Assembly: GCF_000013385.1 (NCBI RefSeq)
Contig: NC_007760.1
Location: 1,365,001-1,429,000, forward strand
Source: Anaeromyxobacter dehalogenans 2CP-C
Lineage (GTDB): Bacteria > Myxococcota > Myxococcia > Myxococcales > Anaeromyxobacteraceae
DNA length: 64,000 nucleotides
Direction: 5' to 3'
The notes beneath the pieces are model-generated. The model saw only the letters and a program-made list of their open reading frames with translations. It was not told the DNA's origin and did not search any database. Positions 16,872 through 25,994 of this stretch are shown here, piece by piece. The number at the start of each line of letters is the position of its first letter. Positions within the stretch are counted from its first letter, which is position 1. The translations under genes and the position numbers were made by a program.

Positions 16872-18992
16872 TCACCCCAGCAGGTGTTCCAGCGTGTCGA
16901 GCAGGCTCCGCTGGTCGAACGCGCTCTTCACCAGGTAGGCGCTGGCGCCGGCGGCCAGGCCGCGCGCGCGGTCGGCGTCGGCCTCCCGCGCGGTCACCAG
17001 CACCACCGGCATGGCCGCCAGCGTCCGCGAGGCGCGGACCGCCTCGGTGAGCGCGAAGCCGTCGAGGCGCGGCATCTCCACGTCCGCGACCAGCGCGTCC
17101 GCCCCCTCGCGCTCCAGGATGGCCCACGCCTCCGCGCCGTCGGCCGCGGTCGCCACCCGGTAGCCGGCGGTCTCCAGGATGGAGCGCTCCAGCGCGCGCG
17201 TGGTGGGCGAGTCGTCCACCAGCAGGACCCGCGGCCGCCGCCGCGGCGCCGCGGCGGCCGGCGCGAGCGAGGCGGTGGGCCGGCCCAGCGCCGAGGCCAC
17301 CACCGCCGGCACGTTCAGCACGAGCGCCACGCCGCCGTCGGGGAGCAGCGCCGCGCCGGCGAGGTGGGGCAGCGCGCGGACCCGGGCGCCGAGCCCGCGC
17401 ACGCGGAGCTCCTGCTCGGCCACGAGCGCGTCCACCGCCAGGGCCACGGGGCGCCCGCCCGCGGCCACCACCGCGAGCTGCAGCGGCGCGCGCCCGCCGG
17501 CCGGCGCCGCGGCGGGCAGGCCCAGCACCTCGGCGAGCGCGACCGCCGGCACCGGCTCGCCGTCCACCGTCACGGTGTCCCGCCCCCCCAGCGGCCGCAG
17601 GCCCTCCGGGTGGACCTGCAGCAGGCGCCGGAGCTGGCTCGCCGGGATGGCCACCGACTCGCCGCCGCAGGAGACGACCAGCGCGCGCAGCGCGAGCAGC
17701 GTGAGCGGCACCACCAGCACGAAGCGGGTGCCGTGGCCGGGCCGCGTCTCCACGTCCACCGCGCCCTGCAGCGCCTCCACCGCGGCGCGGACCGCGTCGA
17801 GGCCCACGCCCTGGCCCGACACCTCGGTGACCCGCGGCGCGGTGGTGAAGCCTGGCAGGAACACGCGCCGCGCCAGCGCCCGCGCGTCCGCCGCCTCGGG
17901 CAGCCCGGCGCGCGCGGCCCGGCGCCGGATCGCGTCCAGGTCCAGGCCGGCGCCGTCGTCCTCGACCGCGATCTCCACCTCGCCCCCGCGCAGCACCGCC
18001 GTCACGGCGATCCGGCCGCGGGCGGGCTTCCCGGCGGCGGCGCGCGCCGCGGGGGGCTCGAGCCCGTGGTCCACCGCGTTCCGGACCAGGTGCAGGAGCG
18101 GCGCCCGGAGCGCGTCCGCGACCGCGCGGTCGAGCGCGACCTCGCCGCCCGCGATCGAGACGTCCACCTCCTTGCCGGCGCCGCGGGCCACGTCGCGCGC
18201 GGCGCGCTCCAGCCCGGCGCAGGCCTCGGCGAACGGCACCATCCGCAGCGCGCGGAGCTCGTCCGCCAGCGGCTCGGCGGCCTGCGCCACGCGGCGGCGC
18301 GCCGAGGCGGCCGCCGCGGAGATCCGCTCCAGCTCCGACTCCAGCCTTGCCAGGCGCGCGGCCTGACGGCCCGCGGCGGCCCGGGCGGCGGGCGCGGGGC
18401 CGGCGCGGGCGAGCGCGTCGCGCAGCGCCCGCTCGTCCTCGGCCCACTCCGCCCGCCAGCGGCGGACCTCCGCCTGCAGCGCCTCGAGCGGCGCGCGCGC
18501 GCCCTCGCCCGCGTGGCGCGCGGCCCGCAGCTCGGCCTCGAGCGCCTGCAGCCGGTCGAGCCGGGCCGCGTCCAGGCGGACCGAGCCCGTCCCGCCGCCC
18601 CCGGGCGCCTCGGCGGGCCGCGCCACCGCCTCGAGCGGCGCGCCCTCGCGCTCGCCGCGGCCGCGCAGCCGCCGCCCGGCCTCCTCGATGGCGTCCACCG
18701 CGTCGAGCAGCTCGTCCACCAGCGGCCGCGCCTCGTCCGGCGGCCGCTCGCGCGCGGCCGCCAGCGCCCGCTCCATGCGCGCGGCCTGCGCCTCCACCGC
18801 CTCCACGCTCGCCGCGCGCGACGAGCCCTTCACGCTGTGCACGGTGCGGAAGATGCGCTGGAGCAGCTCGGCGCGGTCCGGCGCGGGCGCGCGCTCCAGC
18901 GCGAGCAGGTCGGCGGTCAGGCTGCGCACGTGGTCCTCGAGCTCGCCGAGGAACGTGGCGCGGAGCAGCGCCTGGAGGCGGTCGGCGTCCAT
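16872..18992 (-). CDS. cheA: Hybrid chemotaxis histidine kinase CheA with C-terminal receiver
   Basis: This 706-residue protein has an HPt (P1) domain with His52 (TVHSVKGSSRAAS). A long Ala/Arg/Glu helical region follows in place of a recognisable P2, with the P3 dimerisation segment at about 200-265. The P4 kinase domain has HLVRNAVDHGLEPP, EDDGAGLD and GQGVGLD. A CheW-like P5 domain is at about 430-570, and a receiver domain (about 585-706) has LVDDSP, ADVEMP and the VKSAFD lysine. This is the FrzE-like CheA-REC architecture of myxobacteria. The receiver may act as a phosphate sink or as the output, since no separate CheY is encoded nearby. Confidence 0.95.
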   Translation of the reverse strand: MDADRLQALLRATFLGELEDHVRSLTADLLALERAPAPDRAELLQRIFRTVHSVKGSSRAASVEAVEAQAARMERALAAARERPPDEARPLVDELLDAVDAIEEAGRRLRGRGEREGAPLEAVARPAEAPGGGGTGSVRLDAARLDRLQALEAELRAARHAGEGARAPLEALQAEVRRWRAEWAEDERALRDALARAGPAPAARAAAGRQAARLARLESELERISAAAASARRRVAQAAEPLADELRALRMVPFAEACAGLERAARDVARGAGKEVDVSIAGGEVALDRAVADALRAPLLHLVRNAVDHGLEPPAARAAAGKPARGRIAVTAVLRGGEVEIAVEDDGAGLDLDAIRRRAARAGLPEAADARALARRVFLPGFTTAPRVTEVSGQGVGLDAVRAAVEALQGAVDVETRPGHGTRFVLVVPLTLLALRALVVSCGGESVAIPASQLRRLLQVHPEGLRPLGGRDTVTVDGEPVPAVALAEVLGLPAAAPAGGRAPLQLAVVAAGGRPVALAVDALVAEQELRVRGLGARVRALPHLAGAALLPDGGVALVLNVPAVVASALGRPTASLAPAAAAPRRRPRVLLVDDSPTTRALERSILETAGYRVATAADGAEAWAILEREGADALVADVEMPRLDGFALTEAVRASRTLAAMPVVLVTAREADADRARGLAAGASAYLVKSAFDQRSLLDTLEHLLG

Positions 18993-19007
18993 GGCGGGCG
19001 CGGCGCG

Positions 19008-20651
19008 CTAGGCGGCCCGGTCCGGCTCGGAGAGCAGCTGGGTGAGCCGCACCGCGAGCGTGGAGAGGTCCTGGACCGCCTGCTCGGTCTGGCGGATGGC
19101 CTGGACCGTCTGGTCGGTGGTCTGCTTCACGTCGCGCATGGCCTGGTTGATCTGGCCGAGCCCCTGGGCCTGCTGGGTGGCGGTGGCGGACATGTGGCTG
19201 GAGGTCTCGGCCAGCTCGGCGATGGCCCCGGCCAGCGAGTGGATGGTCTCGCCGGCGCTGCGGGCCGCCTCGGTGGCCTGGGCCATGCCCTTCGAGTACT
19301 GCTCGGTCGAGACCACCGAGCGGCTCGCCATCTTCTGGATCTCGCCCAGGATGCGGCGCACCTCCACGGTGGCCTTCTTGGCCTGCTCCGAGAGCGACTT
19401 CACCTCGGCCGCGACCACCGAGAAGCCCTTGCCGTGCTCGCCGGCGCGCGACGCCTCGATGGCGGCGTTGAGCGCGAGCAGGTTGGTCTGGTCGGAGATC
19501 TCGTTCACCAGGTTGACGATGTCGCCGACCGCCTGCGTCTGCTCGGCGAGCCGGACGATGCTCTCGGCCACCGAGTCGGCCTGCTCCTTCGCCGCGGTCA
19601 TGGAGCCCACCGCGCGCTCCACCGCGCGCCGGCCGTCCTGCCCGATCTCGTCGGAGCGCCGCGCCGTCTCGGCCGCCGCCTGCGCCCGCTGCGCCGCCTG
19701 CGAGGACATCTGCGCCAGCTCCTCGACCACCGCGACCGTCTCGGTGACGGCGCCCGCCTGCTCCTGCGCGCCGGTGGCCTGCTGGTTCGTGGAGGTGACG
19801 ATCTGGTTCGTGCCGGTGGCGAGCCGCGTGGCCGTGTCCCGCACCGCCGCCAGCAGCGCCTCCACCTGGCGCCGCATCGACTGCTCCTTCGCGAGGCCGC
19901 TCCGGACCTTCTCGGTCATGGCGTCGAACGAGCGCCCGAGCGCGGCGACCTCGTCCTGGCCCGGCACCGCGGCGCGGGCCTCCAGGTCGCCCGCCGCCAG
20001 GCGGTCCGCCGCGGCGGCGAGGCGGCCGATGCGGCGCGTGGTGCCGCGCGTCACCGTCAGCACCGCCGCGAGCACGGCGATCACCAGGATCGCGAACAGC
20101 ACCTGCACCACCAGGAACTGGCGCACCCGGCCGGCCGTCACCTGCGCGGCGACCGCCGTGTCGCCCTGCAGCTGGGTCAGGTAGCGCTCGTGGATCTCGC
20201 GGAAGCGGTCGAGGTCCGCCTGCGCCTCGGCGCGCCCGGGCGCGGCCATGACGCGGGCGAGCAGCGGGCGCAGCTCGTTCGTCCACGTGCCCTCGCGCGC
20301 CCGGAGCGAGGCCACCACGCGCGGATCGCGGATGGGCTCGGTGCCGGTCTCCGGGTCGCCCTGGAGCAGGATCCGGTAGCGCTCGTCCAGCGCGCTCATG
20401 GTGCGCACCAGCGCCTCGCGGGTGCGGGCGCGGTCGGCGGGCGCGTCGAACAGCCGCTCGGAGAGGTCCAGCGCCTGGTACCGCAGCACCGCGCCCTCCA
20501 CCAGCTTGGCGGTCCACTCCTCCTCGCCGTGCAGGCCGGAGAGCATCCACAGGTTCAGGCCGATGAGCCCCGCGGCGGCGGCGAACAGCGCGAGGGCGGA
20601 GCCCCCGAGCCGGAAGCCGAGCGAGCGGGTCCGGCGGATCTCCATCTGCAT
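19008..20651 (-). CDS. Methyl-accepting chemotaxis protein
   Basis: This 547-residue receptor has a first membrane helix at about 14-36, a periplasmic domain of roughly 140 residues that looks like a four-helix bundle, a second helix at about 178-201, HAMP (202-255) and a signalling domain. The hairpin tip [22 protein letters not shown] is at about 375-400. It has no C-terminal CheR-binding pentapeptide. The ATG at 20651 overlaps the cheW stop (ATGA); a second in-frame ATG lies two codons later. As the only receptor in the operon it is likely the dedicated input for this CheA. The ligand cannot be told. Confidence 0.95.
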   Translation of the reverse strand: MQMEIRRTRSLGFRLGGSALALFAAAAGLIGLNLWMLSGLHGEEEWTAKLVEGAVLRYQALDLSERLFDAPADRARTREALVRTMSALDERYRILLQGDPETGTEPIRDPRVVASLRAREGTWTNELRPLLARVMAAPGRAEAQADLDRFREIHERYLTQLQGDTAVAAQVTAGRVRQFLVVQVLFAILVIAVLAAVLTVTRGTTRRIGRLAAAADRLAAGDLEARAAVPGQDEVAALGRSFDAMTEKVRSGLAKEQSMRRQVEALLAAVRDTATRLATGTNQIVTSTNQQATGAQEQAGAVTETVAVVEELAQMSSQAAQRAQAAAETARRSDEIGQDGRRAVERAVGSMTAAKEQADSVAESIVRLAEQTQAVGDIVNLVNEISDQTNLLALNAAIEASRAGEHGKGFSVVAAEVKSLSEQAKKATVEVRRILGEIQKMASRSVVSTEQYSKGMAQATEAARSAGETIHSLAGAIAELAETSSHMSATATQQAQGLGQINQAMRDVKQTTDQTVQAIRQTEQAVQDLSTLAVRLTQLLSEPDRAA

Positions 20652-21289
20652 CAGGTCACCTCGGTCGGGAGGGAAGGGGCGTCCACGGCGAGCCGCGGGT
20701 CGCGGAGCAGGGCCGCGCCGTCCAGCAGCGCCAGGCCCGCGGCGGTGACGCCGAGGACGTACTCGGGCCGCGCGCGGCGGGGGGCGGCGGGGGCGGGGAG
20801 GAGGTCGCCGGGGACCAGCTCGTCGAGCCCGTCCACCTCGTCGGCGAGGAGCGCCAGCTCGGCGCGCTCGCCGCCGAGGACGAGCAGGCGGGTCCGCTCG
20901 CCGGCGGGCGCGGGCGGGGCGCCCAGGTACTCGCGGACGTCGAGCACGTCCACCAGCTCGCCGCGCAGGTTCGCGAGGCCGGCCACGAAGGCGGGCGCCC
21001 CGGGCAGCCGCGCCAGCCGCGGCGGCCGCGCCACCTCGCGGACCACCCCGGTCTCGAGCGCGTACCGCTCGCCGCCCAGGCGGAACGCCAGCACCGGGCG
21101 CGCGCCGGCCGGGCGCGGGGCGGGCGGCGGCGCGGCGAGCGCGCGGGCGCGGGCCTGGAGCGCGGCGCGGGCGGCCTCGCCGGACGGGCGCGCGCCGGAG
21201 CCCAGCGCCGCCGCGGCGCGGGCCAGCCGCTCCTCGAGGTCCTTCCAGTCGATCGGCGCGCCGGCGCGCCTTCGTTCACCCGCGGTCAT
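20651..21289 (-). CDS. cheW: CheW-type coupling protein
   Basis: The 212-residue protein has a roughly 60-residue Ala-rich N-terminal extension ([14 protein letters not shown] and on), then a CheW domain with [14 protein letters not shown], the conserved [17 protein letters not shown] segment and a C-terminal LLDGAALL strand. It links the receptor to CheA. It overlaps cheR by 14 bases and the receptor gene by 4. CheW is usually about 150-170 residues, so the N-terminal extension is unusual and may tether it to CheR or to another partner. Confidence 0.9.
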   Translation of the reverse strand: MTAGERRRAGAPIDWKDLEERLARAAAALGSGARPSGEAARAALQARARALAAPPPAPRPAGARPVLAFRLGGERYALETGVVREVARPPRLARLPGAPAFVAGLANLRGELVDVLDVREYLGAPPAPAGERTRLLVLGGERAELALLADEVDGLDELVPGDLLPAPAAPRRARPEYVLGVTAAGLALLDGAALLRDPRLAVDAPSLPTEVT

Positions 21290-22763
21290 CGCCTCCGCCG
21301 AGCAGCTCGAGCTGCGCCGATGCTACCTCGGAAAGGGGGCCCGCGCACCGCCCGTCGCCGAGCGGCAGCGGCGCGTCGGGCGGGAGGGCGGCGCAGATGC
21401 GCCGGACGCTCCGCCACGCACGCCGGGCGCCGGCCTGGTCGCCGGCGCGCGCCAGCAGGCCGGCGAGCTGCGCGTGCGCCACCGCCAGCCCGGCGTCGAG
21501 GTACAGGCACCGGCGTAGCGCCTCCACCGCGCCCTCGAGCCGGCCCGCGTCGGCGAGGACCGCGGCGTGGAGGAGGTGCAGCTCCGCGGCGAGCGGGTGG
21601 GCCTCGGCGGCGCGCGCCGCCAGCGCCTCCGCGCGCGGCGGGTCGCCGGCGTTCGCCGCGGCGTGGACCAGCGCGGCCGCGCCCTCCGGCGTGGCGAGGA
21701 GCGCGCCGGCCCGGTCCAGCACGGCCCCCCAGTCGCCGCGGCGGAGCGCGTCGAGCGCGCCGGCCAGGTCCGGCGCCGGGGCCGCCGCGGGGAGGCGCGC
21801 CGCCGCCGGCGCCGGCGGGGGAGGCGGGGGAGGCGGCGGCGCGGCGGCGGGGGGAGGGGTCGCCGGCGCCTGCGGGCGGCCGGGGCGGCGCGGTGGCCGG
21901 GCGCGCGGCGCGGCCGGCTCGGCCTCGGCGGGCCGGTGGTAGACGACGCCCGCCGCGGTGGACACCGGCTCGAACGGCGCGAGCCCGCCGAGCGGCGGGT
22001 CCGCCAGCCCGGTGAGCAGCCAGCCGCCGGGCGCGAGCGCGGCGTGGAGGCGGCGCGCCACGGCGGCCACGACCTCGCGCTCGAGGTACATGAGCGCGTT
22101 GCGGCAGAGGACGAGGTCCACGCCGGCGGTGCCGGTCCCCGGCGACGGGTAGGTGGCGTCGGCGAGGTTCAGGTACTCGAAGCGGACCCGCGCCCGGATG
22201 CGCGACGGCACCTTCCAGCGGCCGCCCTCGCGCCGCAGCAGGCGCGCGGCGGTGGCGCGCTCGGGGCCGCGCAGCGACCAGTCGCCGTACGCGCCGGCGC
22301 GGGCGCGGGCCAGCGCCGGCCGCGAGATGTCGGTCCCGAGCACCCGCGAGCGCTCGCCCACGCCCGCCTGCTCCAGCGTGAACGCGAGCGTGTACGCCTC
22401 CTCGCCGGTGGCGCACGCGGCGCTCCATGCCCGGAGCGCGTGGCCGGCCGGGCGGCTCGCCGCGAGCGCCGGGACGACGCGGTCCCGCACCAGCGCGAGC
22501 TGCGGCGGATCCCGGAAGAAGTAGGTCTCACCCACCGTGACGGCGGCGACGAGGTCCGCCACCGCGAGCCGCCCGTCGCGGAGCCGATCCGCGTACGCGC
22601 GCGGGTCGGTGAGCCCGGCCGCGCGCATGGCGCGGCGCGCGGCCTCCTCCACCTCCGGCCGGCGGTGCGCGGGGATCCGGAGGCCGGCGTGGCGCACCAC
22701 CTCCGCCGCGATCTCGGCGAAGGCCGGATGCGACCAGGCGCCCGGGGGGGACCCCGTGCTCAT
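21276..22763 (-). CDS. cheR: CheR methyltransferase with C-terminal TPR region
   Basis: This 495-residue protein has the CheR N-terminal helical domain and a SAM-binding methyltransferase domain (AVTVGETYFFRDP, RAWSAACATGEEAYTLA, LGTDIS, VDLVLCRNALMYLE). A proline-rich linker including ten consecutive prolines (about 310-330) precedes TPR-like helices (about 345-480). It methylates receptor glutamates. This CheR-TPR form matches FrzF of Myxococcus, where the TPRs steer site selection. It is the first large gene of the chemosensory operon. Its ATG overlaps the stop of a possible 17-codon leader frame. Confidence 0.94.
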   Translation of the reverse strand: MSTGSPPGAWSHPAFAEIAAEVVRHAGLRIPAHRRPEVEEAARRAMRAAGLTDPRAYADRLRDGRLAVADLVAAVTVGETYFFRDPPQLALVRDRVVPALAASRPAGHALRAWSAACATGEEAYTLAFTLEQAGVGERSRVLGTDISRPALARARAGAYGDWSLRGPERATAARLLRREGGRWKVPSRIRARVRFEYLNLADATYPSPGTGTAGVDLVLCRNALMYLEREVVAAVARRLHAALAPGGWLLTGLADPPLGGLAPFEPVSTAAGVVYHRPAEAEPAAPRARPPRRPGRPQAPATPPPAAAPPPPPPPPPAPAAARLPAAAPAPDLAGALDALRRGDWGAVLDRAGALLATPEGAAALVHAAANAGDPPRAEALAARAAEAHPLAAELHLLHAAVLADAGRLEGAVEALRRCLYLDAGLAVAHAQLAGLLARAGDQAGARRAWRSVRRICAALPPDAPLPLGDGRCAGPLSEVASAQLELLGGGDDRG

Positions 22764-22813
22764 GGCCGGCGGCCCGCGGCCGGGGCACCGGGCGGACGTT
22801 CCGGAGCGGACAT
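22760..22813 (-). CDS. Possible 17-residue leader peptide ahead of cheR
   Basis: An ATG at 22813 opens a 17-codon frame rich in Pro, Ala and Arg, ending in ...AAGRRP. Its TGA overlaps the cheR ATG (ATGA). The best -10 box for the operon, TAGACT at 22827-22822, lies 8 bases before this ATG, the same short distance seen at other gene starts in the window. Translation of this frame would therefore deliver ribosomes straight to cheR. It may equally be an untranslated leader; no homologue is known to me. Confidence 0.35.
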   Translation of the reverse strand: MSAPERPPGAPAAGRRP

Positions 22814-22959
22814 GGGCGCGCAGTCTAGCCGAGCCCGGGCCGCGGCGGGCCGCGTGCGCGCGCCGGCGCTGCGCCCGCGCCGCGCAGCCCCACCGGTGAG
22901 CACCCGTCGTGCTTGCCTCGCGGGTGCGCGGGGCGTTTGCTCGCCCCCAGGGGGCAACC

Positions 22960-23298
22960 GTGGACACGCCGTTCGAGGGCGGCGAACGAGGGACCGTCGA
23001 TCGGCTGCGGCAGGACGAGGCGACCCTGGAGCAGCAGGTCGCCGAGGCGCGCAGGCAGGCGGCGGCCACGCTGGAGCGCGCGCGGCGCGAGGCCGAGGCG
23101 CTGGCGGCGAGCGCACGCCACGAGGCGGAGCGCTCCGCGGACGCGCTGCGGGCGACCGCCGCCGAGGCCCAGGATCGCGCGCAGGAGGCGGCGCGCGCGG
23201 CCTGCGAGGCGGACCGGGCCGAGGTGGCCCGCCGCGCGGCCGCGAACCGCGCGCGGGCGCTGGCGTGGTTGCGCGCGCGGGTGCGGGGGGAGCCGTGA
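22960..23298 (+). CDS. V/A-type ATPase peripheral-stalk subunit (G/H-like)
   Basis: This 112-residue protein is almost wholly a charged coiled coil (EATLEQQVAEARRQAAATLE, then alternating Ala/Arg/Glu), ending in RALAWLRARVRG. It matches the small stalk subunit that pairs with subunit E. The GTG at 22960 is chosen over one 17 codons upstream because it has AGGGGG at the right distance and the coiled coil begins there. It is the first gene of the ATPase operon, and its stop overlaps the GTG of subunit I (GTGA). Assignment rests on shape and position, since coiled-coil stalk proteins have little sequence signature. Confidence 0.75.
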   Translation: MDTPFEGGERGTVDRLRQDEATLEQQVAEARRQAAATLERARREAEALAASARHEAERSADALRATAAEAQDRAQEAARAACEADRAEVARRAAANRARALAWLRARVRGEP

Positions 23299-25154
23299 TC
23301 CTGCCCATGGCGCGCGTGGAGGTGCTCGGGCCGCGGGACCTGCTCCCGCGGGCGCTCGAGCTGCTCCAGGTGCGCGGCGCGGTGGAGCTCCGCCCGGCCC
23401 CCGCCGCGGCGCGCCCGGCGGCGCCGCTCCCGGGCGCGCCGGAGCGCGCGGTGCGCCTCTCCGAGGCGGTCCGCCAGATCGACGCGCTCGCCGGACGGCT
23501 CCCGCCCGCGCGCGGGGAGGCGGCGCCGCTGGAGCTGCCGGAGCCGGGCACCCAGGCGCTCCTGGATCGGCTCGCGGCGCTCGAGTCCGAGCTGGCGCGG
23601 ATCGAGGCGCGGCGCGCCGCGCTCGCCGAGGAGCGCGAGGCCACCGCGCGCTTCGCACGCCTGGTGGTCGCGCTCGCGCCGCTGACGCACGGCGTGGACC
23701 CGGCGGCCGAGCCGGAGCTGCACGGCCTGGTGCTGCGCAGCGACCCGGCGGCGCTGGCGCTGCTGGAGTCGGAGGTGCGCCGGCTGTCGGGCGGCGCCTG
23801 CGAGGTGAAGGCGCGGCCGCTCGACGCGGAGCACACCGGCGTGCTGGTGGTGGTCCCGCGGGCCGCCGGGCGCGCGCTCACGGCGCTGTTCTTCGAGCGC
23901 GGCGTGGACGAGGTGCGCCTCCCGCCGGCCTACGGCGGGCGGCGGCTGCTCGACGTGCTCCTGCTGCTCTCCGCGCGGGCGCGGGCGCTCCCGGACGAGA
24001 TCGCCGCGGCGGACGCGGCGCTGGCGCGGGTCGCCGCCGGGCTGGCCCCGGCGCTGGCGCGCGCGCGGACCCGGGCCGAGGGCGAGCTGGCGCGCCTCCA
24101 GGCGATGGGGAGCTGCGGCGAGACCCGCTTCGCGTTCGTGGCCGTCGGCTACATGCCGGCCGACCAGGTCGCGGCGCTGCGGGCGGCGGTCGCCGCCGAG
24201 CTGGGCGACCGGCTCACGGTGCTGGCGGAGCGGCCCGGGCGGTCGGAGTGGTCGCAGGTCCCGGTGGTGCTCCGCAACCACCGCTGGCTGCGCCCGTTCG
24301 AGCGGCTCCTCGCGCTGGTCTCGCTGCCGCGCTACGGCTCGGTGGACCCGACCCCCTGGCTGGCGCTGTTCTTCCCGCTGTTCTTCGGCCTGGTGCTGGG
24401 CGACGTGGCGTTCGGCGCGGCCGGCGCGGCGGTGGCGCTCTGGGCCCGCCGGCGCGGCTGGGGCGGGCGGGTCGGGCGCGACCTCGCCTGGGTGGCGCTG
24501 TGGTGCTCGGCGGCGTCGGCGCTGTTCGGCCTGCTGTACGGCGAGGCGCTGGGCGAGCTCGGCGTGCACCTCGGGCTGCACCCGCTGCTGCTCGACCGCC
24601 GGCGCGGCTTCATGGCCTTCCTCGGCGGCGTGCTCGCGCTCGGCGGCGTCCACGTGCTGCTGGGGATGGGGCTGGGCGTCGGGTCGGCGCTGCGCGAGCG
24701 GCACCTGCGCGAGGCGGTGGGGCGGGGCGCGAAGCTGGTGCTCCTCGTCGCCGCCGCGGCCGCCGCCGCCGCGCTCGCGGGGAAGCTGCCGCCGGCGGCG
24801 CTGCGGCCGGCGCTGTTCGGCACGGTGGGCGCGCTCGCGGTCGCGGTGGCGGCCGAGGGCCCCATGGCCGCGCTCGACCTGGTGCTCGGGCTCGGCAACG
24901 TCCTGTCCTACGCCCGCCTCATGGCGCTCGGGCTCGCCTCGGCGATGCTCGCCGAGGTGGCGAACCTCATCGCCGGCACGCTCGAGCCCGCGCCGGTCGG
25001 GATCGCCATCAGCGTGCTGCTGCACGCGGTCAACTTCAGCCTGTGCCTCATCAGCCCGATCGTGGCGGCGCTGCGCCTCCACTACGTGGAGTTCTTCGAG
25101 AGGTTCTACGAGGAGGGCGGCGAGCCGTTCCGGCCGTTCGCCCTCGACGCATGA
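23295..25154 (+). CDS. atpI: V/A-type ATPase subunit I (membrane stator)
   Basis: The 619-residue protein has a soluble N-terminal half with long helices (LDRLAALESELARIEARRAALAEE) and a C-terminal half with about seven membrane helices. Family motifs include DPTPWLALFFPLFFGLVLGDVAFG, LGNVLSYARLMALGLASAMLAEVANL and the LHYVEFFERFYEEGGEPFRPF tail. Subunit I forms the static ion half-channels next to the K ring. The start is either the GTG at 23295, coupled to the previous gene, or an ATG at 23307; the longer form is given. Confidence 0.94.
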   Translation: MILPMARVEVLGPRDLLPRALELLQVRGAVELRPAPAAARPAAPLPGAPERAVRLSEAVRQIDALAGRLPPARGEAAPLELPEPGTQALLDRLAALESELARIEARRAALAEEREATARFARLVVALAPLTHGVDPAAEPELHGLVLRSDPAALALLESEVRRLSGGACEVKARPLDAEHTGVLVVVPRAAGRALTALFFERGVDEVRLPPAYGGRRLLDVLLLLSARARALPDEIAAADAALARVAAGLAPALARARTRAEGELARLQAMGSCGETRFAFVAVGYMPADQVAALRAAVAAELGDRLTVLAERPGRSEWSQVPVVLRNHRWLRPFERLLALVSLPRYGSVDPTPWLALFFPLFFGLVLGDVAFGAAGAAVALWARRRGWGGRVGRDLAWVALWCSAASALFGLLYGEALGELGVHLGLHPLLLDRRRGFMAFLGGVLALGGVHVLLGMGLGVGSALRERHLREAVGRGAKLVLLVAAAAAAAALAGKLPPAALRPALFGTVGALAVAVAAEGPMAALDLVLGLGNVLSYARLMALGLASAMLAEVANLIAGTLEPAPVGIAISVLLHAVNFSLCLISPIVAALRLHYVEFFERFYEEGGEPFRPFALDA

Positions 25155-25170
25155 CGAAAGGGAGGACGAC

Positions 25171-25386
25171 GTGGACAAGGTGCTCATCACGCTGGCCGCC
25201 GCGCTCGCCGTCGGCGTCACCGCCCTCGCCACCGCCTGGGTCCAGTCGCGCATCGGGTCGGCCGGCGCAGGGGCGCTGGCCGAGAAGCCGGAGGTGCGCG
25301 GCGCCGTGATCGTCATGCTCGCCATCCCCGAGACCCTGGTGATCCTCGGGTTCGTGGTGGCGGTGCTGATCCTGACCGGAGGATGA
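25171..25386 (+). CDS. atpK: V/A-type ATPase subunit K (rotor-ring proteolipid)
   Basis: This 71-residue protein consists of a single two-helix hairpin. The ion-carrying glutamate lies in the second helix in the motif LAIPETLVILGF, about Glu54. Helix 1 ends in WVQSRIGSAGAGALAEKPE. The polar Gln at the end of helix 1 and the Thr after the Glu correspond to positions used as Na+ ligands in Na+-ATPases, but the aromatic ligand position is Leu. The coupling ion is therefore open. GTG start with GGGAGG 8 bases upstream. The stop overlaps the start of subunit E (ATGA). Confidence 0.94.
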   Translation: MDKVLITLAAALAVGVTALATAWVQSRIGSAGAGALAEKPEVRGAVIVMLAIPETLVILGFVVAVLILTGG

Positions 25387-25994
25387 CCGTGGGCTACGGC
25401 GACCTGCTCCGCGTGCTGGCCGAGGAGGCGGAGCGCGAGGGCCGGGAGCTGCGCGCGGCCGCGGAGCGCGAGGCCGCGCGCGTGCTCGAGGAGGCCCGGG
25501 CGGCCACCGCGGCGGCGCGCGACGCGCTGCTGGCCCGGGCCGCCGCCGACGCGGCCGAGGCCGCGCGCGCCGGCGGCGACGCGCTCGGGCGCGAGCGGGA
25601 GCGGGTCTCGCTCCTGGCGCGCCGCGAGGCCCTCGAGGCGCTGCACCGGGCGGCGGCCGGAGGGCTGGCCGCCGAGGGCGACGCGGCGCTCGACGCGCGC
25701 CTGCTCGCGGAGCTGCTGCCGGAGGTGGGCGAGGCGCCGTTCGAGGTGGAGGTGGACCCGGGCGCCGGCGAAGCCTGCCGCGCCGCGCTGGCGCGGCTGG
25801 ATCCCGCCGCGGCGGCCCGCGCGACCGTGCGCGAGGCCGCCGCGCCGCGGGGCGGCGTCCGGGTGCGGGTGGGCCGGCGCGAGCTCGACGACACGCTGCC
25901 GGCGCGCCTCGAGCGCCTGTGGCCGGAGGCCGAGGCGGAGCTGGCTGCGATCCTGTTCGCGGAGGCGGGCGCATGGCCCGGCTCGACCGCCTGA
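25383..25994 (+). CDS. atpE: V/A-type ATPase subunit E (peripheral stalk)
   Basis: The 203-residue protein has an N-terminal coiled coil (about 10-100, EEAEREGRELRAAAEREAARVLEEA-like) and a C-terminal alpha/beta domain ending in the family pattern DDTLPARLERLWPEAEAELAAILF. It anchors the catalytic head to the stator together with the G/H-like subunit. It overlaps K by 4 bases and C by 22 bases. Confidence 0.9.
   Translation: MTVGYGDLLRVLAEEAEREGRELRAAAEREAARVLEEARAATAAARDALLARAAADAAEAARAGGDALGRERERVSLLARREALEALHRAAAGGLAAEGDAALDARLLAELLPEVGEAPFEVEVDPGAGEACRAALARLDPAAAARATVREAAAPRGGVRVRVGRRELDDTLPARLERLWPEAEAELAAILFAEAGAWPGSTA

Noticed and set aside
16884-21518. 1544-codon frame on the plus strand
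   Set aside because: It is antisense to cheA, mcp and cheW, whose motifs are intact; the composition is typical of a shadow frame.
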